This document shows, piece by piece, positions 22,931-31,202 of a DNA stretch of 60,340 nt. The stretch comes from Butyrivibrio proteoclasticus P6B7 (GTDB taxonomy: Bacteria > Bacillota > Clostridia > Lachnospirales > Lachnospiraceae): NCBI RefSeq assembly GCF_000622085.1, contig NZ_KK211395.1, positions 1 through 60,340 of the forward strand, read 5' to 3'. A program made the position numbers and the translations under genes. The notes under the pieces were generated by a model. The model was not told the DNA's origin, did not search any database, and saw nothing but the letters and a program-made list of their open reading frames with translations. The first letter of the stretch is position 1. Each line of letters opens with the position of its first letter.

Positions 22931-23935
22931 ATGAGAAGGAGATTGGTTAGTCTGCTGATGGCCTGCGTTATGGTGAGTGTTACTGGTTGCGCGGGGGATG
23001 TGAAGGGGGATGGAGAAGCTGCTAGTAGTGGTAGTAGTGAGATTGCTCCGGCTACTGAAGATTCGGTTGCGGGGGATGGAGATAGCTCTTTTGACAGTAC
23101 TGAGGAAAGTGCGGCGGAAGAGAGTAGCGTGGGAGTAGAAGATGATAAGGTTGTTGGTGTTGAGGGTGGATACGACTGCACATATCTTGTGGAGGCAGAT
23201 GGGGTCTACGCTTACAGGCTGACGGACGAGGAGCTTATCGCTGAGTACAATGAGCTTTATGCGGCGGCGTTTGAGGAGACGATTGCTTCACTGGAGGATG
23301 TGAAGAGTTGGATGGACCAGAGTTATTCTGGGGATGCTGGGGTTGTGACCAGCGATCTGGTGAGCAGGGATTATGGGAAAGAAGAGTTTGTGAAGACTGG
23401 CTCTTTTTATGAGATGGATTTTGATATGGATCTTGAGAATGTGGGGTTCAGTTATGTGGATCTGAACAGCGACGGGATCTTCGAGTTGGTATTTGGTGTG
23501 CTTCGTAATGTTGATGATGAGTGGGGCCCATGGAACTGTGTTGAGAGGGCGTACACGCTGATTGATGGCGAGGCGGTTAAGTTCTACGAGGGCGGCAGCA
23601 GGATGCTGTTCTGGCTTGGAAATGATGGCGCGATCTACCAGGATATGAGTGGAGGCGCGGCTTATGGTGGTACTTCCAGGATGCATTTTGATCCTTCGAC
23701 TTTTTCTGTTGATGAGGATCCTTGGGGTGGACTGGGCTTGGTTCAAGACGAGTTTGTAGGATATTGGGAAGGGCCAGTGCATGTAGTTGGGCCGATTGAA
23801 GATATGGACGAGGCCGCGAAGCTTCCTGAGAACCAGATCACAGATGATGAGCTGGGTGCTTTGATGGATGAGTGGAGTGAGCGGATGGTCGAGATAGAGT
23901 GGCTAAAGTTTACGGAGTATTTTGGCGATAAGTAG
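22931..23935 (+). CDS. Lipoprotein of unknown function (334 aa)
   Basis: A lipoprotein signal is clear: MRRRLVSLLMACVMVSVTGC with the lipobox VTGC. The start at 22931 lies 9 bases after GGAGG; ATGs at 22925 and 22898 are less well spaced. After the lipid-anchored cysteine comes a Ser/Gly/Glu-rich spacer, then a folded domain from about residue 85 that includes FSYVDLNSDGIFELVFGVLR, a calcium-binding-like DxNxDGxxE motif often found in exported Clostridial proteins. It is expected on the outer face of the membrane. Confidence 0.75.
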   Translation: MRRRLVSLLMACVMVSVTGCAGDVKGDGEAASSGSSEIAPATEDSVAGDGDSSFDSTEESAAEESSVGVEDDKVVGVEGGYDCTYLVEADGVYAYRLTDEELIAEYNELYAAAFEETIASLEDVKSWMDQSYSGDAGVVTSDLVSRDYGKEEFVKTGSFYEMDFDMDLENVGFSYVDLNSDGIFELVFGVLRNVDDEWGPWNCVERAYTLIDGEAVKFYEGGSRMLFWLGNDGAIYQDMSGGAAYGGTSRMHFDPSTFSVDEDPWGGLGLVQDEFVGYWEGPVHVVGPIEDMDEAAKLPENQITDDELGALMDEWSERMVEIEWLKFTEYFGDK

Positions 23936-24009
23936 TTGGTAGTATTGTTTGGAGTTGATGGGACTTGTTCCTGGTGACTCTGGTCTCATGGATGAGAGGA
24001 GATGTTGAA

Positions 24010-24177
24010 ATGGAATTCTTATCAAAAGTAATGTATGTGATTATTGCAGTGTTGGTATCAGTGTGCGTGTTTATGCTTCTGTGCGAGAAGAATCCGGGGC
24101 TGTCGGCGCCGCTGAAGTCTATGGTGTCGGAGTATGCTGCGCAGCATGCGACGGTGGAAGTTGAAGTGGATGAGTGA
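24010..24177 (+). CDS. Small single-pass membrane protein (55 aa)
   Basis: The ATG at 24010 has an AGAGGAGAT site at good spacing; the longer frame from 23965 lacks one. A membrane helix spans about residues 6-25 (KVMYVIIAVLVSVCVFMLLC), and the rest is acidic at the end (VEVEVDE). The family is not recognised. A hairpin with T-run follows directly. Confidence 0.6.
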   Translation: MEFLSKVMYVIIAVLVSVCVFMLLCEKNPGLSAPLKSMVSEYAAQHATVEVEVDE

Positions 24178-24182
24178 AGAGA

Positions 24183-24213
24183 GGGCTATGGCGAGTTGCC
24201 ATAGCTCTTTTTA
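24183..24213 (+). terminator. Intrinsic terminator containing the dispersed word
   Basis: GGGCTATGGC and GCCATAGCTC pair around GAGTT and a T-run follows. The right arm runs into ATAGCTCTTTTT, a copy of the dispersed word at 24203. Confidence 0.7.
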
Positions 24214-24347
24214 TGGGCTTTGATTCTGTATAGAAACGGAGATGTATGGTATTATCTATAGTAGAGGAGTAGAGGCGATTTGCGGAAACTCTGATTTGAG
24301 ATTGAGAGAGATAGCTCTTTTTACAATAGGATAATATGGAGGGCGCG

Positions 24348-24998
24348 ATGCTAGATTTTATCGAGGTTTTGACGCACAGTAGCATAAGGATCAAGGGCGA
24401 GGTTGGTACGATTTACGTGGATCCGTTCAATATTAAGGACGAGTTGAATGATGCTGACTTTGTGTTTGTGACGCATCCGCATTATGATCATTTTTCGATA
24501 AAGGATCTCAGGAAGGTGATTAAGCCTGAGACTATTATGGTGGTTCCAGCGAGGATGGAAGATGATGCGTTGGAACTGGAGCGCGAGGTTAAGGAGGTTA
24601 TGGCGGTTAAGCCAGGTGGTTCGCATGAGGCGGGCGGTCTTAAGTTTGAGACTGTGGCTGCATACAATACAATCAAGCCTTTTCATCCACGCCGCGCGGA
24701 GTGGGTTGGATATATTCTTGTTGTTGATGGAAAGCGCATCTATATTGCAGGAGATACAGGGGCTACCAAGGAGGCGAAGGCTGTTAAGTGTGATGTAGCT
24801 CTTTTGCCAGTTGGTGGAACGTACACGCTGGATGCTAAGAGGGCTGCGGAGCTTGTAAATACTATCAAGCCGGAGTATGCTATTCCTACACACTATGGCA
24901 CTATCGCTGGCAGAAAGACTGACGGCAAGACGTTTGCGGATCTTGTGAAGGAGCCGGTGAAGGTGGTAGAGAAGATACAATATTTTAAGTTAGATTAG
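24348..24998 (+). CDS. MBL-fold metal-dependent hydrolase, UlaG-like (216 aa)
   Basis: The metallo-beta-lactamase motif THPHYDHFS supplies the HxHxDH zinc or manganese ligands; IAGDTGATKEA gives the Asp after strand, and AIPTHYGTIAG the last His. The length fits the UlaG-like L-ascorbate-6-phosphate lactonase/YtkL group of soluble MBL hydrolases; the substrate is unknown. GGAGGG at 24338-24343 sets the ATG at 24348. The leader holds TAGCTCTTTTTACAATAGG, a copy of the dispersed word. A thioesterase gene follows 14 bases downstream, probably in the same transcript. Confidence 0.88.
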   Translation: MLDFIEVLTHSSIRIKGEVGTIYVDPFNIKDELNDADFVFVTHPHYDHFSIKDLRKVIKPETIMVVPARMEDDALELEREVKEVMAVKPGGSHEAGGLKFETVAAYNTIKPFHPRRAEWVGYILVVDGKRIYIAGDTGATKEAKAVKCDVALLPVGGTYTLDAKRAAELVNTIKPEYAIPTHYGTIAGRKTDGKTFADLVKEPVKVVEKIQYFKLD

Positions 24999-25012
24999 GA
25001 GTTGATGTAAGG

Positions 25013-25465
25013 ATGCGTAAGGCAAGATCAGAGAAGGAAGCTGCGATCAGGGAGAAGATGATTGCGGAGTTGTATTCTAATGAGTACAACAAGTTTATTG
25101 GATTTGAGATTCTGGAGCTGAGCCCGACTTATAGTAAGTCTAGGATTAAGGCGGATTCAAGGCTTCATAATACATATGGAAGTATTCATGGCGGTGCGCT
25201 TTTGTCATTTGTTGATGCGATGGCGGGGGCTACGGGAAGTATGAGTGGTTACTATGTTACAACGGTTTCTGCAAATCTTAATTTCCTGTTGCCGGCGGTG
25301 AATACGGAGTATATCTATTGCGAGTGTATGAAGCTCAAGACTGGTAAGCATATTCTGGTGTTTGATATCAGGGTTACGGATGACGAGGGGAATTTGCTTG
25401 ATAGTGGCGAATTCTCTTTCTTTGCGAGTAAGGTGCCGGTGTTGGGGGATAATTTGAGGTTTTGA
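25013..25465 (+). CDS. PaaI-family hotdog thioesterase (150 aa)
   Basis: The hotdog signature HGGALLSFVDAMAGATGS is present after NTYGSI, with strands TVSANLNFLLPA and ILVFDIRVTDDEGNLL. The family hydrolyses acyl-CoA thioesters, often aryl-acetyl-CoA types. The usual catalytic Asp/Asn at the helix (here D of FVDAMAG) is present. A basic 20-residue N-terminal extension is longer than usual. It follows the MBL hydrolase closely. The cytosolic substrate cannot be told from sequence. Confidence 0.85.
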   Translation: MRKARSEKEAAIREKMIAELYSNEYNKFIGFEILELSPTYSKSRIKADSRLHNTYGSIHGGALLSFVDAMAGATGSMSGYYVTTVSANLNFLLPAVNTEYIYCECMKLKTGKHILVFDIRVTDDEGNLLDSGEFSFFASKVPVLGDNLRF

Positions 25466-25467
25466 GA

Positions 25468-25640
25468 ATTTACGGTAACTGGGCCGGATGGAGATGATTT
25501 TACCGTAGTTGTCCTTGGCGGGTCTTGGATGGCTACGGTAATTTTTTATATTTGTGGATGGGTTACCGTAGGAGCGGGTGATCGGGTTGGAAATTGACTA
25601 AGGGAAATCACTAGGATTCTAGGTGTATTTACCGTATACT
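25468..25640. repeat. Palindrome cluster with TACGGTA/TACCGTA arms
   Basis: The gap after the thioesterase holds alternating arms: TTACGGTA (about 25470), TTACCGTA (about 25500), TACGGTAA (25534), TTACCGTA (25563) and TTACCGTA (about 25630). Neighbouring arms are complementary with about 23-25 bases between, giving at least two hairpins. Single arms of the same kind recur near 35908 and 36062 in a mixed cluster. Confidence 0.7.
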
Positions 25641-25749
25641 AGTAAGATAGAACATGAGATAGATAATCAAGACGGAGCTAAAGACAGCTATATTAGATAA
25701 AGCCAGGAACATGGCTGCAAATGATTAGAGAATGTGAGATTAAGATTTG

Positions 25750-26196
25750 ATGGATATTCTAGTTAAGCACTTTGACGAGCTCAGTACCCGTGAGCTTTAC
25801 GAGATATTAAAAACAAGATTTGAGATCTTTGTTACGGAGCAGGAGTGCATCTATCAGGATCTGGATGACAAGGATCAGGATGCATACCATGTGTTCTGCT
25901 GGAATGAGGCGGGGCGCGTGGCTGGGTGCTTGAGGGTGTTCTGGAAGGATTATGACGAGACAGCAGGCGTGGCGCAGATAGGACGAGTTGTGACTCTGGA
26001 GCATGGTAGGGGCATCGGTGGAGTGCTGCTTCACAAGGGTGTTGAGGTGGCGACTAAGGTGCTTGGAGCTAAGAGGATGTATCTGGAGGCTCAGGAGTAT
26101 GCGATTGGATACTATGCTAAGGAGGGTTTTAGCGTGGTGTCGGATGTGTTTATGGAGGATGGGATTCCTCACGTTAAGATGGAGAGGGATGCTTGA
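25750..26196 (+). CDS. ElaA-type GNAT acetyltransferase (148 aa)
   Basis: The opening FDELSTRELYEILKTRFEIF followed by VTEQECIYQDLDDKD is the hallmark of the ElaA branch of GNAT enzymes. The acetyl-CoA site is seen as IGRVVTLEHGRGIGGVLLHK (R/Q-x-x-G-x-G), and the end YAIGYYAKEGFSVV is typical. The substrate is unknown. A TTG one codon upstream is a possible alternative start. No strong ribosome site is present. Confidence 0.88.
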   Translation: MDILVKHFDELSTRELYEILKTRFEIFVTEQECIYQDLDDKDQDAYHVFCWNEAGRVAGCLRVFWKDYDETAGVAQIGRVVTLEHGRGIGGVLLHKGVEVATKVLGAKRMYLEAQEYAIGYYAKEGFSVVSDVFMEDGIPHVKMERDA

Positions 26197-26271
26197 GACG
26201 GAGACTAGAGTTTCGGATTGAGAGAGACAGAGACTAGAGTTTCAGTACGTTTGAGATAGAGGAAGAGAAAT

Positions 26272-26613
26272 ATGAACATACAAATATTTGGAACTAAGAA
26301 GTGTAATGATACTAAGAAGGCGGAGCGCTTCTTTAAGGAGCGTGGGATCAAGTTTCAGTTTATTGATATGAAGGAAAAGGGAATGAGCAAAGGGGAGCTG
26401 ACATCTGTGGCCAGCGCCAATGGAGGCATCATGAATATGGTGGATCCTGGGGCGAAGGACAAGGATGCGGTAGCTCTTTTACAATATATTGCTGATGAGG
26501 ACAAGCTGGAGAAACTTCTTGAGAATCAGCAGATCATTAAGACACCAGTTGTGCGAAACGGGAAACAGTCTACGCTGGGCTATCAGCCAGATGTGTGGAA
26601 GAAGTGGGAGTAA
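26272..26613 (+). CDS. ArsC/Spx-family thioredoxin-fold protein (113 aa)
   Basis: The family pattern IFGTKKCNDTKKAERFFKER is present with a single Cys at position 11 in place of a CxxC; FIDMKEKGMSKGEL and KTPVVRNGKQSTLGYQPDVW complete the ArsC fold. In YffB/Spx-like members this domain acts as a glutathione-like reductase or binds RNA polymerase. The missing conserved arsenate-binding arginines were not checked, so arsenate reduction is not claimed. TAGCTCTTTTACAATA lies inside the gene at 26471. Confidence 0.82.
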   Translation: MNIQIFGTKKCNDTKKAERFFKERGIKFQFIDMKEKGMSKGELTSVASANGGIMNMVDPGAKDKDAVALLQYIADEDKLEKLLENQQIIKTPVVRNGKQSTLGYQPDVWKKWE

Positions 26614-26694
26614 GCTGGTGGCCGGTGTTGTGGAGCTGATGATGTGACTGGTCAGTGATGGAACAAGATTAGAGTATAGATGGAGGGAATGAAA

Positions 26695-26997
26695 ATGGTT
26701 AAGCATGTAATTTTATGGACACTTAAGGATGAGCTTTCTGCAGAGGAGAAGGAGAGCGTTAAGAAGGGAATCAAAGAAGGGCTTGAGGCTCTTAAGGGAA
26801 AGGTTCCTGGAATTGTGGAGATCAAGGTTAATATCAATGGGCTTGCTTCTTCAAATGCAGATCTGATGCTGGATTCAACTTTTGAAAGTGAAGAGGCGCT
26901 TAAGGGATATGCTACACATCCTGAGCATGTGGCTGTTGCGGATGGTAAGGTTAGACCTTACACCAAGATTAGAAGCTGCCTGGACTTTGAGGTGTGA
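26695..26997 (+). CDS. Dabb-family (stress-responsive A/B barrel) protein (100 aa)
   Basis: VKHVILWTLKD at the start, a central VPGIVEIKVNINGLASSNAD, and YATHPEHVAVADGKVRPYTK near the end match the Dabb ferredoxin-like barrel. The family forms dimers and its role is uncertain. GGAGGG 7 bases upstream sets the ATG at 26695 rather than earlier ATGs at 26680 or 26689. A truncated relative lies at 20916. Confidence 0.88.
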   Translation: MVKHVILWTLKDELSAEEKESVKKGIKEGLEALKGKVPGIVEIKVNINGLASSNADLMLDSTFESEEALKGYATHPEHVAVADGKVRPYTKIRSCLDFEV

Positions 26998-27028
26998 TGG
27001 GCTGCGATGCGGTCTGCAGCGGGCGTGA

Positions 27029-27592
27029 ATGCTAGAATCTGAATTGAATGTTGAGGGTATTGATTTGGAACTCATAGATTTATATGACAAGAATGGAGAG
27101 CTGGTAAGGCGCGCAGTGCCTAAGGGTGAGAAGAAGCATGCTGGGGAGTATGCAAAGCATGTGCTTATCATCATGAAGACCAGTGATAGTCCAGCGCCTG
27201 GAGAAGACGAGGGACAGTATGTTGTGCAGCAGAGGTCTCTGAAGGCTAAGTATTATGCTGGCAAGTGGGACATGACCGGAGGCGGCGTGAAATCTGGCGA
27301 GGAGCCTGTAGATGCTGCTTGCCGCGAGGTGCGAGAGGAGCTGGGAATAGCTCTTAAGCCTGAGGATATGGAGCTTGCGTTTAAGCATGCTGTGACTTGG
27401 GACGATGGCACAGGGCTACTTGTATACGTGTTCATGTGCAGGGTTCAGGTGCCTGAGGGCGGCTTTGAGTTTGATAGGTATGAAGTTAATGATGTGAAGG
27501 TTATGCCTTTTCATGAGTTCTTGGAGCATGTGATGGATCACAATAGCGAGGAATTCGGGGAAGGACTGAAGGAAATAGAGAGAAGGCTGTAG
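27029..27592 (+). CDS. NUDIX hydrolase, Idi-like subgroup (187 aa)
   Basis: The front LELIDLYDKNGELVRRAVPK is typical of the NUDIX group related to isopentenyl diphosphate isomerase and YfcD. The NUDIX box is complete: GGGVKSGEEPVDAACREVRE followed by ELGI. The group hydrolyses nucleoside diphosphate derivatives. The ribosome site is weak. The next gene starts one base after the stop, so the two are translationally linked. Confidence 0.85.
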   Translation: MLESELNVEGIDLELIDLYDKNGELVRRAVPKGEKKHAGEYAKHVLIIMKTSDSPAPGEDEGQYVVQQRSLKAKYYAGKWDMTGGGVKSGEEPVDAACREVREELGIALKPEDMELAFKHAVTWDDGTGLLVYVFMCRVQVPEGGFEFDRYEVNDVKVMPFHEFLEHVMDHNSEEFGEGLKEIERRL

Positions 27593-27593
27593 T

Positions 27594-27890
27594 ATGGATA
27601 ATCGCGTGGAATGGGCCAGGAGCCATGATGAGGTGGTGAAGGCTGTTAGGGAGCTTGGTTTTCCTGAGGCTTTGGGAGATCAGGTGGCGAGGCAGCTTGG
27701 AAGCCCTAAGGCTATGGAGAGGATGCTTGCTTATCTTTATAATGTGAAGCCGCGGAGTGCAGAGCTGATCGTGGATGAGATGCTGGCGATCTGTAGTGAT
27801 ATAGATAGGTGGAGAGATAAGAAGGCTAGTGAAGAGGCCAATGCAAGGTATAATGAGATTTTGAATTATGGGCTCGGAACGGAGGAGTAG
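27594..27890 (+). CDS. Unknown small helical protein (98 aa)
   Basis: The ATG lies one base after the NUDIX stop. The protein is soluble and helical (EWARSHDEVVKAVRELGFPE, MERMLAYLYNVKPRSAELIV) and ends in a charged helix. The family is not recognised with certainty. Coupling to the NUDIX gene suggests a linked role or simple co-expression. Confidence 0.65.
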   Translation: MDNRVEWARSHDEVVKAVRELGFPEALGDQVARQLGSPKAMERMLAYLYNVKPRSAELIVDEMLAICSDIDRWRDKKASEEANARYNEILNYGLGTEE

Positions 27891-27954
27891 TGAGCCCGGA
27901 GTGCTGGTGAGCGCAGGAGTTATGCGCTTGTCGAGATAGTAGTGAGGAGAAGTT

Positions 27955-28188
27955 ATGGGATCAATTCTAATTAAGGATACAACTAGAGAAGAAAGAGAGC
28001 GGATTGTGGCTGAGTCTATCGGGAACATCAGCGGTTCTTGCGATGGCTGTATGTCTGGGTTTGCGGAGATGTACCAGGACTACATTGATGGCAAGAAGGA
28101 GATTCGCGAGATTAACATGGAGTTCCGCGCTAACTATGAGTCGGGCGTGGAAGGGCCACAGAAGGCGGATTGCGGATATAAGATGTGA
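27955..28188 (+). CDS. Unknown small cysteine-containing protein (77 aa)
   Basis: The sequence MGSILIKDTTREERERIVAE, then SCDGCMSGFAEMYQDYIDGK, shows a CxxC motif in a small helical protein and looks like a conserved Lachnospiraceae family without known function. GAGGAGAAG precedes the ATG. The CxxC plus a C-terminal Cys (KADCGYKM) could bind metal or be redox-active; that is inference. Confidence 0.65.
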   Translation: MGSILIKDTTREERERIVAESIGNISGSCDGCMSGFAEMYQDYIDGKKEIREINMEFRANYESGVEGPQKADCGYKM

Positions 28189-28625
28189 GATTTTCTGTAT
28201 GGAATCAGGCTGGAAAAGTACTGAGGAGCCCAAAACACAGAAAAATAAGGGGTGAGATTGCTTTTTCTGTATGGCTTGAATTTTTGATTTGGCTAAAACA
28301 CAGAAAGTGAGGAGGTAGCGCTTGTTTTTCTGTACCAGATAATTTGATTGCAAGCAATGAGATACAGAAAAAAGGGGAGTTTGCTCTATATTCTGTATTT
28401 CTAGCTGGTTTAAACAATATCGGAATTGATATAATACAGAAGATGAGAGTTTTTTCTTCATTTTCTGTATTTTTCTTAATTTGAAATTTAGAGGCCTACA
28501 GAAAAATCAAAGGAACATGCTGCTTTTCTGTGTTTTGTGGAAAAATAATTGAGTTATGTCGGGAACAGGCTACAGGGAGTACAGAAAAAATGCAAGTATA
28601 TGCGATTTTTCTGTAAACCTGACAC
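28189..28625. repeat. Palindrome cluster with TTTTCTGTA/TACAGAAAA arms
   Basis: About 435 non-coding bases hold at least six hairpin units: arms near 28191/28237, 28262/28299, 28324/28363, 28388/28434, 28461/28497 and 28523/28581, plus a convergent pair 28580/28615. Each pairs TTTTCTGT(A) with (T)ACAGAAAA over about 25-50 bases of unrelated sequence, at 60-70 base spacing. The units alternate in orientation, unlike CRISPR repeats. No gene is seen in 28189-28714. Confidence 0.85.
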
Positions 28626-28714
28626 AATCAGAGTAGATCAGGGACCAGATAGAACATAAATCAAGCAAATCAAGTGCTGAATAAATTTCAAAGAAGCACA
28701 AGGGGTAGACTGCT

Positions 28715-29443
28715 ATGGGAAACGAGAATGGAACCTGGATCATGTACGGTGTTGATTGGGATGACCCGGAATGCCTGCATACTGTCCAGGATGCGATAGA
28801 CTATATCAATGAAGTTGGGTTCCTACCTTTGTTCAAGAATGATGTGCCGGGGTTCTCGTTGGAGGAACGTACGGTGCCAGGCTACTGGTGGTGCGGAGAT
28901 CCGGAGGTTGATCCTTGGGAGTGGCGTGAGCTGATAGCTAGAAGTGGCGAGGTAGCTTACGGCAAGTTCTTTGAGAAGAAGGCAGGTTTTATCTCGAAGG
29001 AGTGGCTGCCTTACTTTGCAAATTACAGGCGCGATGGCTACGACTTCGATGCTTTGTGGGATGACGAGAAGGCTTCCCGGCGCCAGAAGAAAATCATGGA
29101 TTTGTTTGAAGTTGATGATGAGATCTACTCTAATGAAATTAAGCAAAGGGCTGGCTTTGGAAAGGGCGGAGAGAAGGGCTTTGACGGGACCATGACGGAT
29201 CTTCAGATGAAGACCTATCTTTGTGTCAGGGATTTCAGGCAGCGCAAGAATAAGAAGGGCGAGCTCTACGGCTGGCCTATAGCAATCTATGCAAAGCCAG
29301 AGTCTATCTGGGGGTATGATGTTGTGACTGCAAGATACACTGAGACAGCGGATGATTCTGGGAAAGCAATTGCGGAGCACATCAAGGAAATTTACCCGAT
29401 TGCGACAGATGCGCAGATAAAGAGGCTTGTGGGCAAGAAGTAA
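28715..29443 (+). CDS. AlkZ-related protein (242 aa)
   Basis: The pattern NDVPGFSLEERTVPGYWWCG, then DPEVDPWEWRELIARSGEVA, YGKFFEKKAGFISKEWLPYF and ANYRRDGYDFDALWDDEKAS matches proteins annotated as AlkZ-related in Clostridia. AlkZ/YcaQ glycosylases unhook DNA interstrand crosslinks, but this group has not been shown to act as a glycosylase. The assignment rests on recalled family patterns. The upstream gap is filled by the TTTTCTGTA palindrome cluster. A prolyl-tRNA editing-type gene follows 30 bases downstream. Confidence 0.7.
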   Translation: MGNENGTWIMYGVDWDDPECLHTVQDAIDYINEVGFLPLFKNDVPGFSLEERTVPGYWWCGDPEVDPWEWRELIARSGEVAYGKFFEKKAGFISKEWLPYFANYRRDGYDFDALWDDEKASRRQKKIMDLFEVDDEIYSNEIKQRAGFGKGGEKGFDGTMTDLQMKTYLCVRDFRQRKNKKGELYGWPIAIYAKPESIWGYDVVTARYTETADDSGKAIAEHIKEIYPIATDAQIKRLVGKK

Positions 29444-29473
29444 ATAATAGTTAGTTGGAGGAAACATCACAAC

Positions 29474-30019
29474 ATGCAGTTATACAAAGGAAGACCAGAG
29501 AACACAGACAATAGGCTGGAAAGGGAGATTCGCGTGTATGATTTCCTGGACGAGCTTGGAATAGAGTATGAGCGTGTGGATCACGAGCCTGCCATGACAA
29601 TGGAGGCTTGCGAAGCAGTTGATGAGGCGCTTGGGACACTTATGTGCAAGAACTTGTTTTTGTGCAATAGGCAGAAAACGGCATTCTACCTGCTTTTGAT
29701 GCCTGGTGATAAGAAGTTCAAAACCAAGGAGCTTTCAAGTCAGATAAATTCTGCCAGGCTTTCTTTTGCGGAAGCAGAGGACATGCTTAAATACCTGGAT
29801 ATTCAGCCTGGGGCAGTGAGTGTCATGGGGCTTATGAATGACAAGGAGCATGGCGTAAGGCTTCTGGTGGACGAGGACGTGAAGGCTGGTGAGTTCATTG
29901 GTTGCCATCCTTGCGTGAATACGTCCAGTCTCAAGATTAAGACTTCTGATATATTCGAGAAGTTCCTGCCAGCTGTGGGGCACGCGGCTGAGATCGTGCA
30001 CCTGGTGGGCGAAGACTGA
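29474..30019 (+). CDS. ProX/YbaK-type aminoacyl-tRNA deacylase (181 aa)
   Basis: The family pattern is clear: LDELGIEYERVDHEPAMTME, CKNLFLCNRQKTAFYLLLMP, the catalytic-site Lys in GDKKFKTKELS, and PGAVSVMGLMNDKEHGVRLL, then FIGCHPCVNTSSLKIKTSDI. This is the ProXp-ala (PrdX) group, which clears Ala-tRNA(Pro) made by prolyl-tRNA synthetase errors. The length fits. GGAGGAAAC lies before the ATG. Confidence 0.88.
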   Translation: MQLYKGRPENTDNRLEREIRVYDFLDELGIEYERVDHEPAMTMEACEAVDEALGTLMCKNLFLCNRQKTAFYLLLMPGDKKFKTKELSSQINSARLSFAEAEDMLKYLDIQPGAVSVMGLMNDKEHGVRLLVDEDVKAGEFIGCHPCVNTSSLKIKTSDIFEKFLPAVGHAAEIVHLVGED

Positions 30020-30040
30020 GGGCTGAAAACTTAAGACTTA

Positions 30041-30064
30041 AGACTAGAGATTAAAGACTAGAGA
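30041..30064. repeat. Short direct repeat AGACTAGAGA
   Basis: AGACTAGAGA occurs at 30041-30050 and 30055-30064; AGACTAGAG also occurs at 26202 and 26231, there inside a 14-bp direct repeat GAGACTAGAGTTTC (26201-26214, 26230-26243). These lie in intergenic gaps. The role is unknown. Confidence 0.5.
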
Positions 30065-30112
30065 CTGAATACTACAGTGTTTTGGGGCGAGAGTGGTGAG
30101 GGTTCACTATTG

Positions 30113-30952
30113 ATGCTTGATTATTTCTGGAAACAACAGGATGACATACCTGCAGGAATGGGCTATCCCTTGTTTGGGATGACCCATCTGATTAGTGTGG
30201 CTGTGACGCTGGTGCTGGTGGCAATGCTGGTGGCAATGCTGGTGCGGGCACTACTGGTTGCGAGACGTGATGGCGGTTTTGAGTCGGAGAAGAATCGTGA
30301 CAAGGAACATAGTAGTCGTAGTCAGAATCAACATGCCAGCCGTAGACACTACATTCTCAAGGTCATCCCAGTCATCATGTTTCTCATGGAAATTTTCAAG
30401 GACGCGTTCCTTATCAGGGTCCATCGCTTCGGCCCATATTATCTTCCGCTGCACATCTGCAGTTTCGGAATCTTCGTATTTCTTTTGCGCGAGTGGCTAC
30501 CCTGGAAGTGGGCCAAAGACTTCTTCGGAGAAATCGCGTTCATCGTCATCATGCCTGCCTCAGTGGCCGCGCTGATTTTTGCGGATTGGACGATCTATTA
30601 CCCGGTGCTGAACTTCATGAACCTCTACAGCTACGCGTGGCACGGGCTTTTGGTGGCATATCCGCTCACTATCTATTTGTCAAAAGAGCTATCTCCTTCA
30701 ATTAAACATATTCACTACAATCTACTGTTTCTGGGCGTTGTGACGCCGTTTGTGTACGTCTTTGATAAGAAGTATGATTGTAATTTCTTCTTTATAAACT
30801 GGCCGCTGCCTGGAACACCACTTGGCTGGCTTGCAGGATTCATGGGCAATCCTGGGTATCTGGTGGGATATGCGGTGCTTGTGGTTGTAGTGATATTGCT
30901 GATGTACGCTGGAGTTGCGGTGACTGGTGATAGACGCTGTGGGGAGAGATGA
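30113..30952 (+). CDS. TIGR02206-family membrane protein, YwaF-like (279 aa)
   Basis: Six or more membrane helices and the family pattern are present: FGMTHLISVAVTLVLVAML, LPLHICSFGIFVF, NLYSYAWHGLLVAYPLTIYL, FFINWPLPGTPLGWLAGFMG. TIGR02206 proteins are integral membrane proteins of unknown role. A charged insertion (about 50-80, SEKNRDKEHSSRSQNQHAS) is longer than usual. The start at 30113 is preferred; the frame opens upstream at 30077. A GCGGATAA palindrome follows the gene. Confidence 0.85.
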   Translation: MLDYFWKQQDDIPAGMGYPLFGMTHLISVAVTLVLVAMLVAMLVRALLVARRDGGFESEKNRDKEHSSRSQNQHASRRHYILKVIPVIMFLMEIFKDAFLIRVHRFGPYYLPLHICSFGIFVFLLREWLPWKWAKDFFGEIAFIVIMPASVAALIFADWTIYYPVLNFMNLYSYAWHGLLVAYPLTIYLSKELSPSIKHIHYNLLFLGVVTPFVYVFDKKYDCNFFFINWPLPGTPLGWLAGFMGNPGYLVGYAVLVVVVILLMYAGVAVTGDRRCGER

Positions 30953-30967
30953 CTGCACGGTATAATG

Positions 30968-31010
30968 GCTTGCGGATAAGATACATAGAAATGGGCTTTT
31001 TATCCGCACA
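30968..31010. repeat. GCGGATAA-type palindrome, single copy
   Basis: CTTGCGGATAAGATA (from 30968) pairs with TATCCGCA (31001-31008) around about 20 bases. It belongs to the family arrayed at 54428-54765. It lies just after the TIGR02206 gene and may end its transcript. Confidence 0.7.
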
Positions 31011-31202
31011 GGAGATGAATTGATAAAAAATACTTGATAAAAACAAAAGATGTGATACAATCATATTGCGCTCAATGCAATATAATTATTCGTGGCACTA
31101 GAGATTACCCATAACAGCAATAGCTATTCACTTCGAGAAGGCTATAGTTTAGAGAACATAATGAATTCAGCGACTAATCCAGTTCCACAGCGAGGTATCA
31201 CC

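Noticed and set aside
24351..24980. 209-codon minus-strand frame opposite the MBL hydrolase
   Set aside because: It mirrors the real gene, has a composition unlike protein and lacks a ribosome site.
28189..28625. Possible CRISPR array
   Set aside because: The repeated arms are 8-10 bases, alternate in orientation and enclose loops of unequal length; there are no direct repeats of 24-40 bases with constant spacers and no cas genes.
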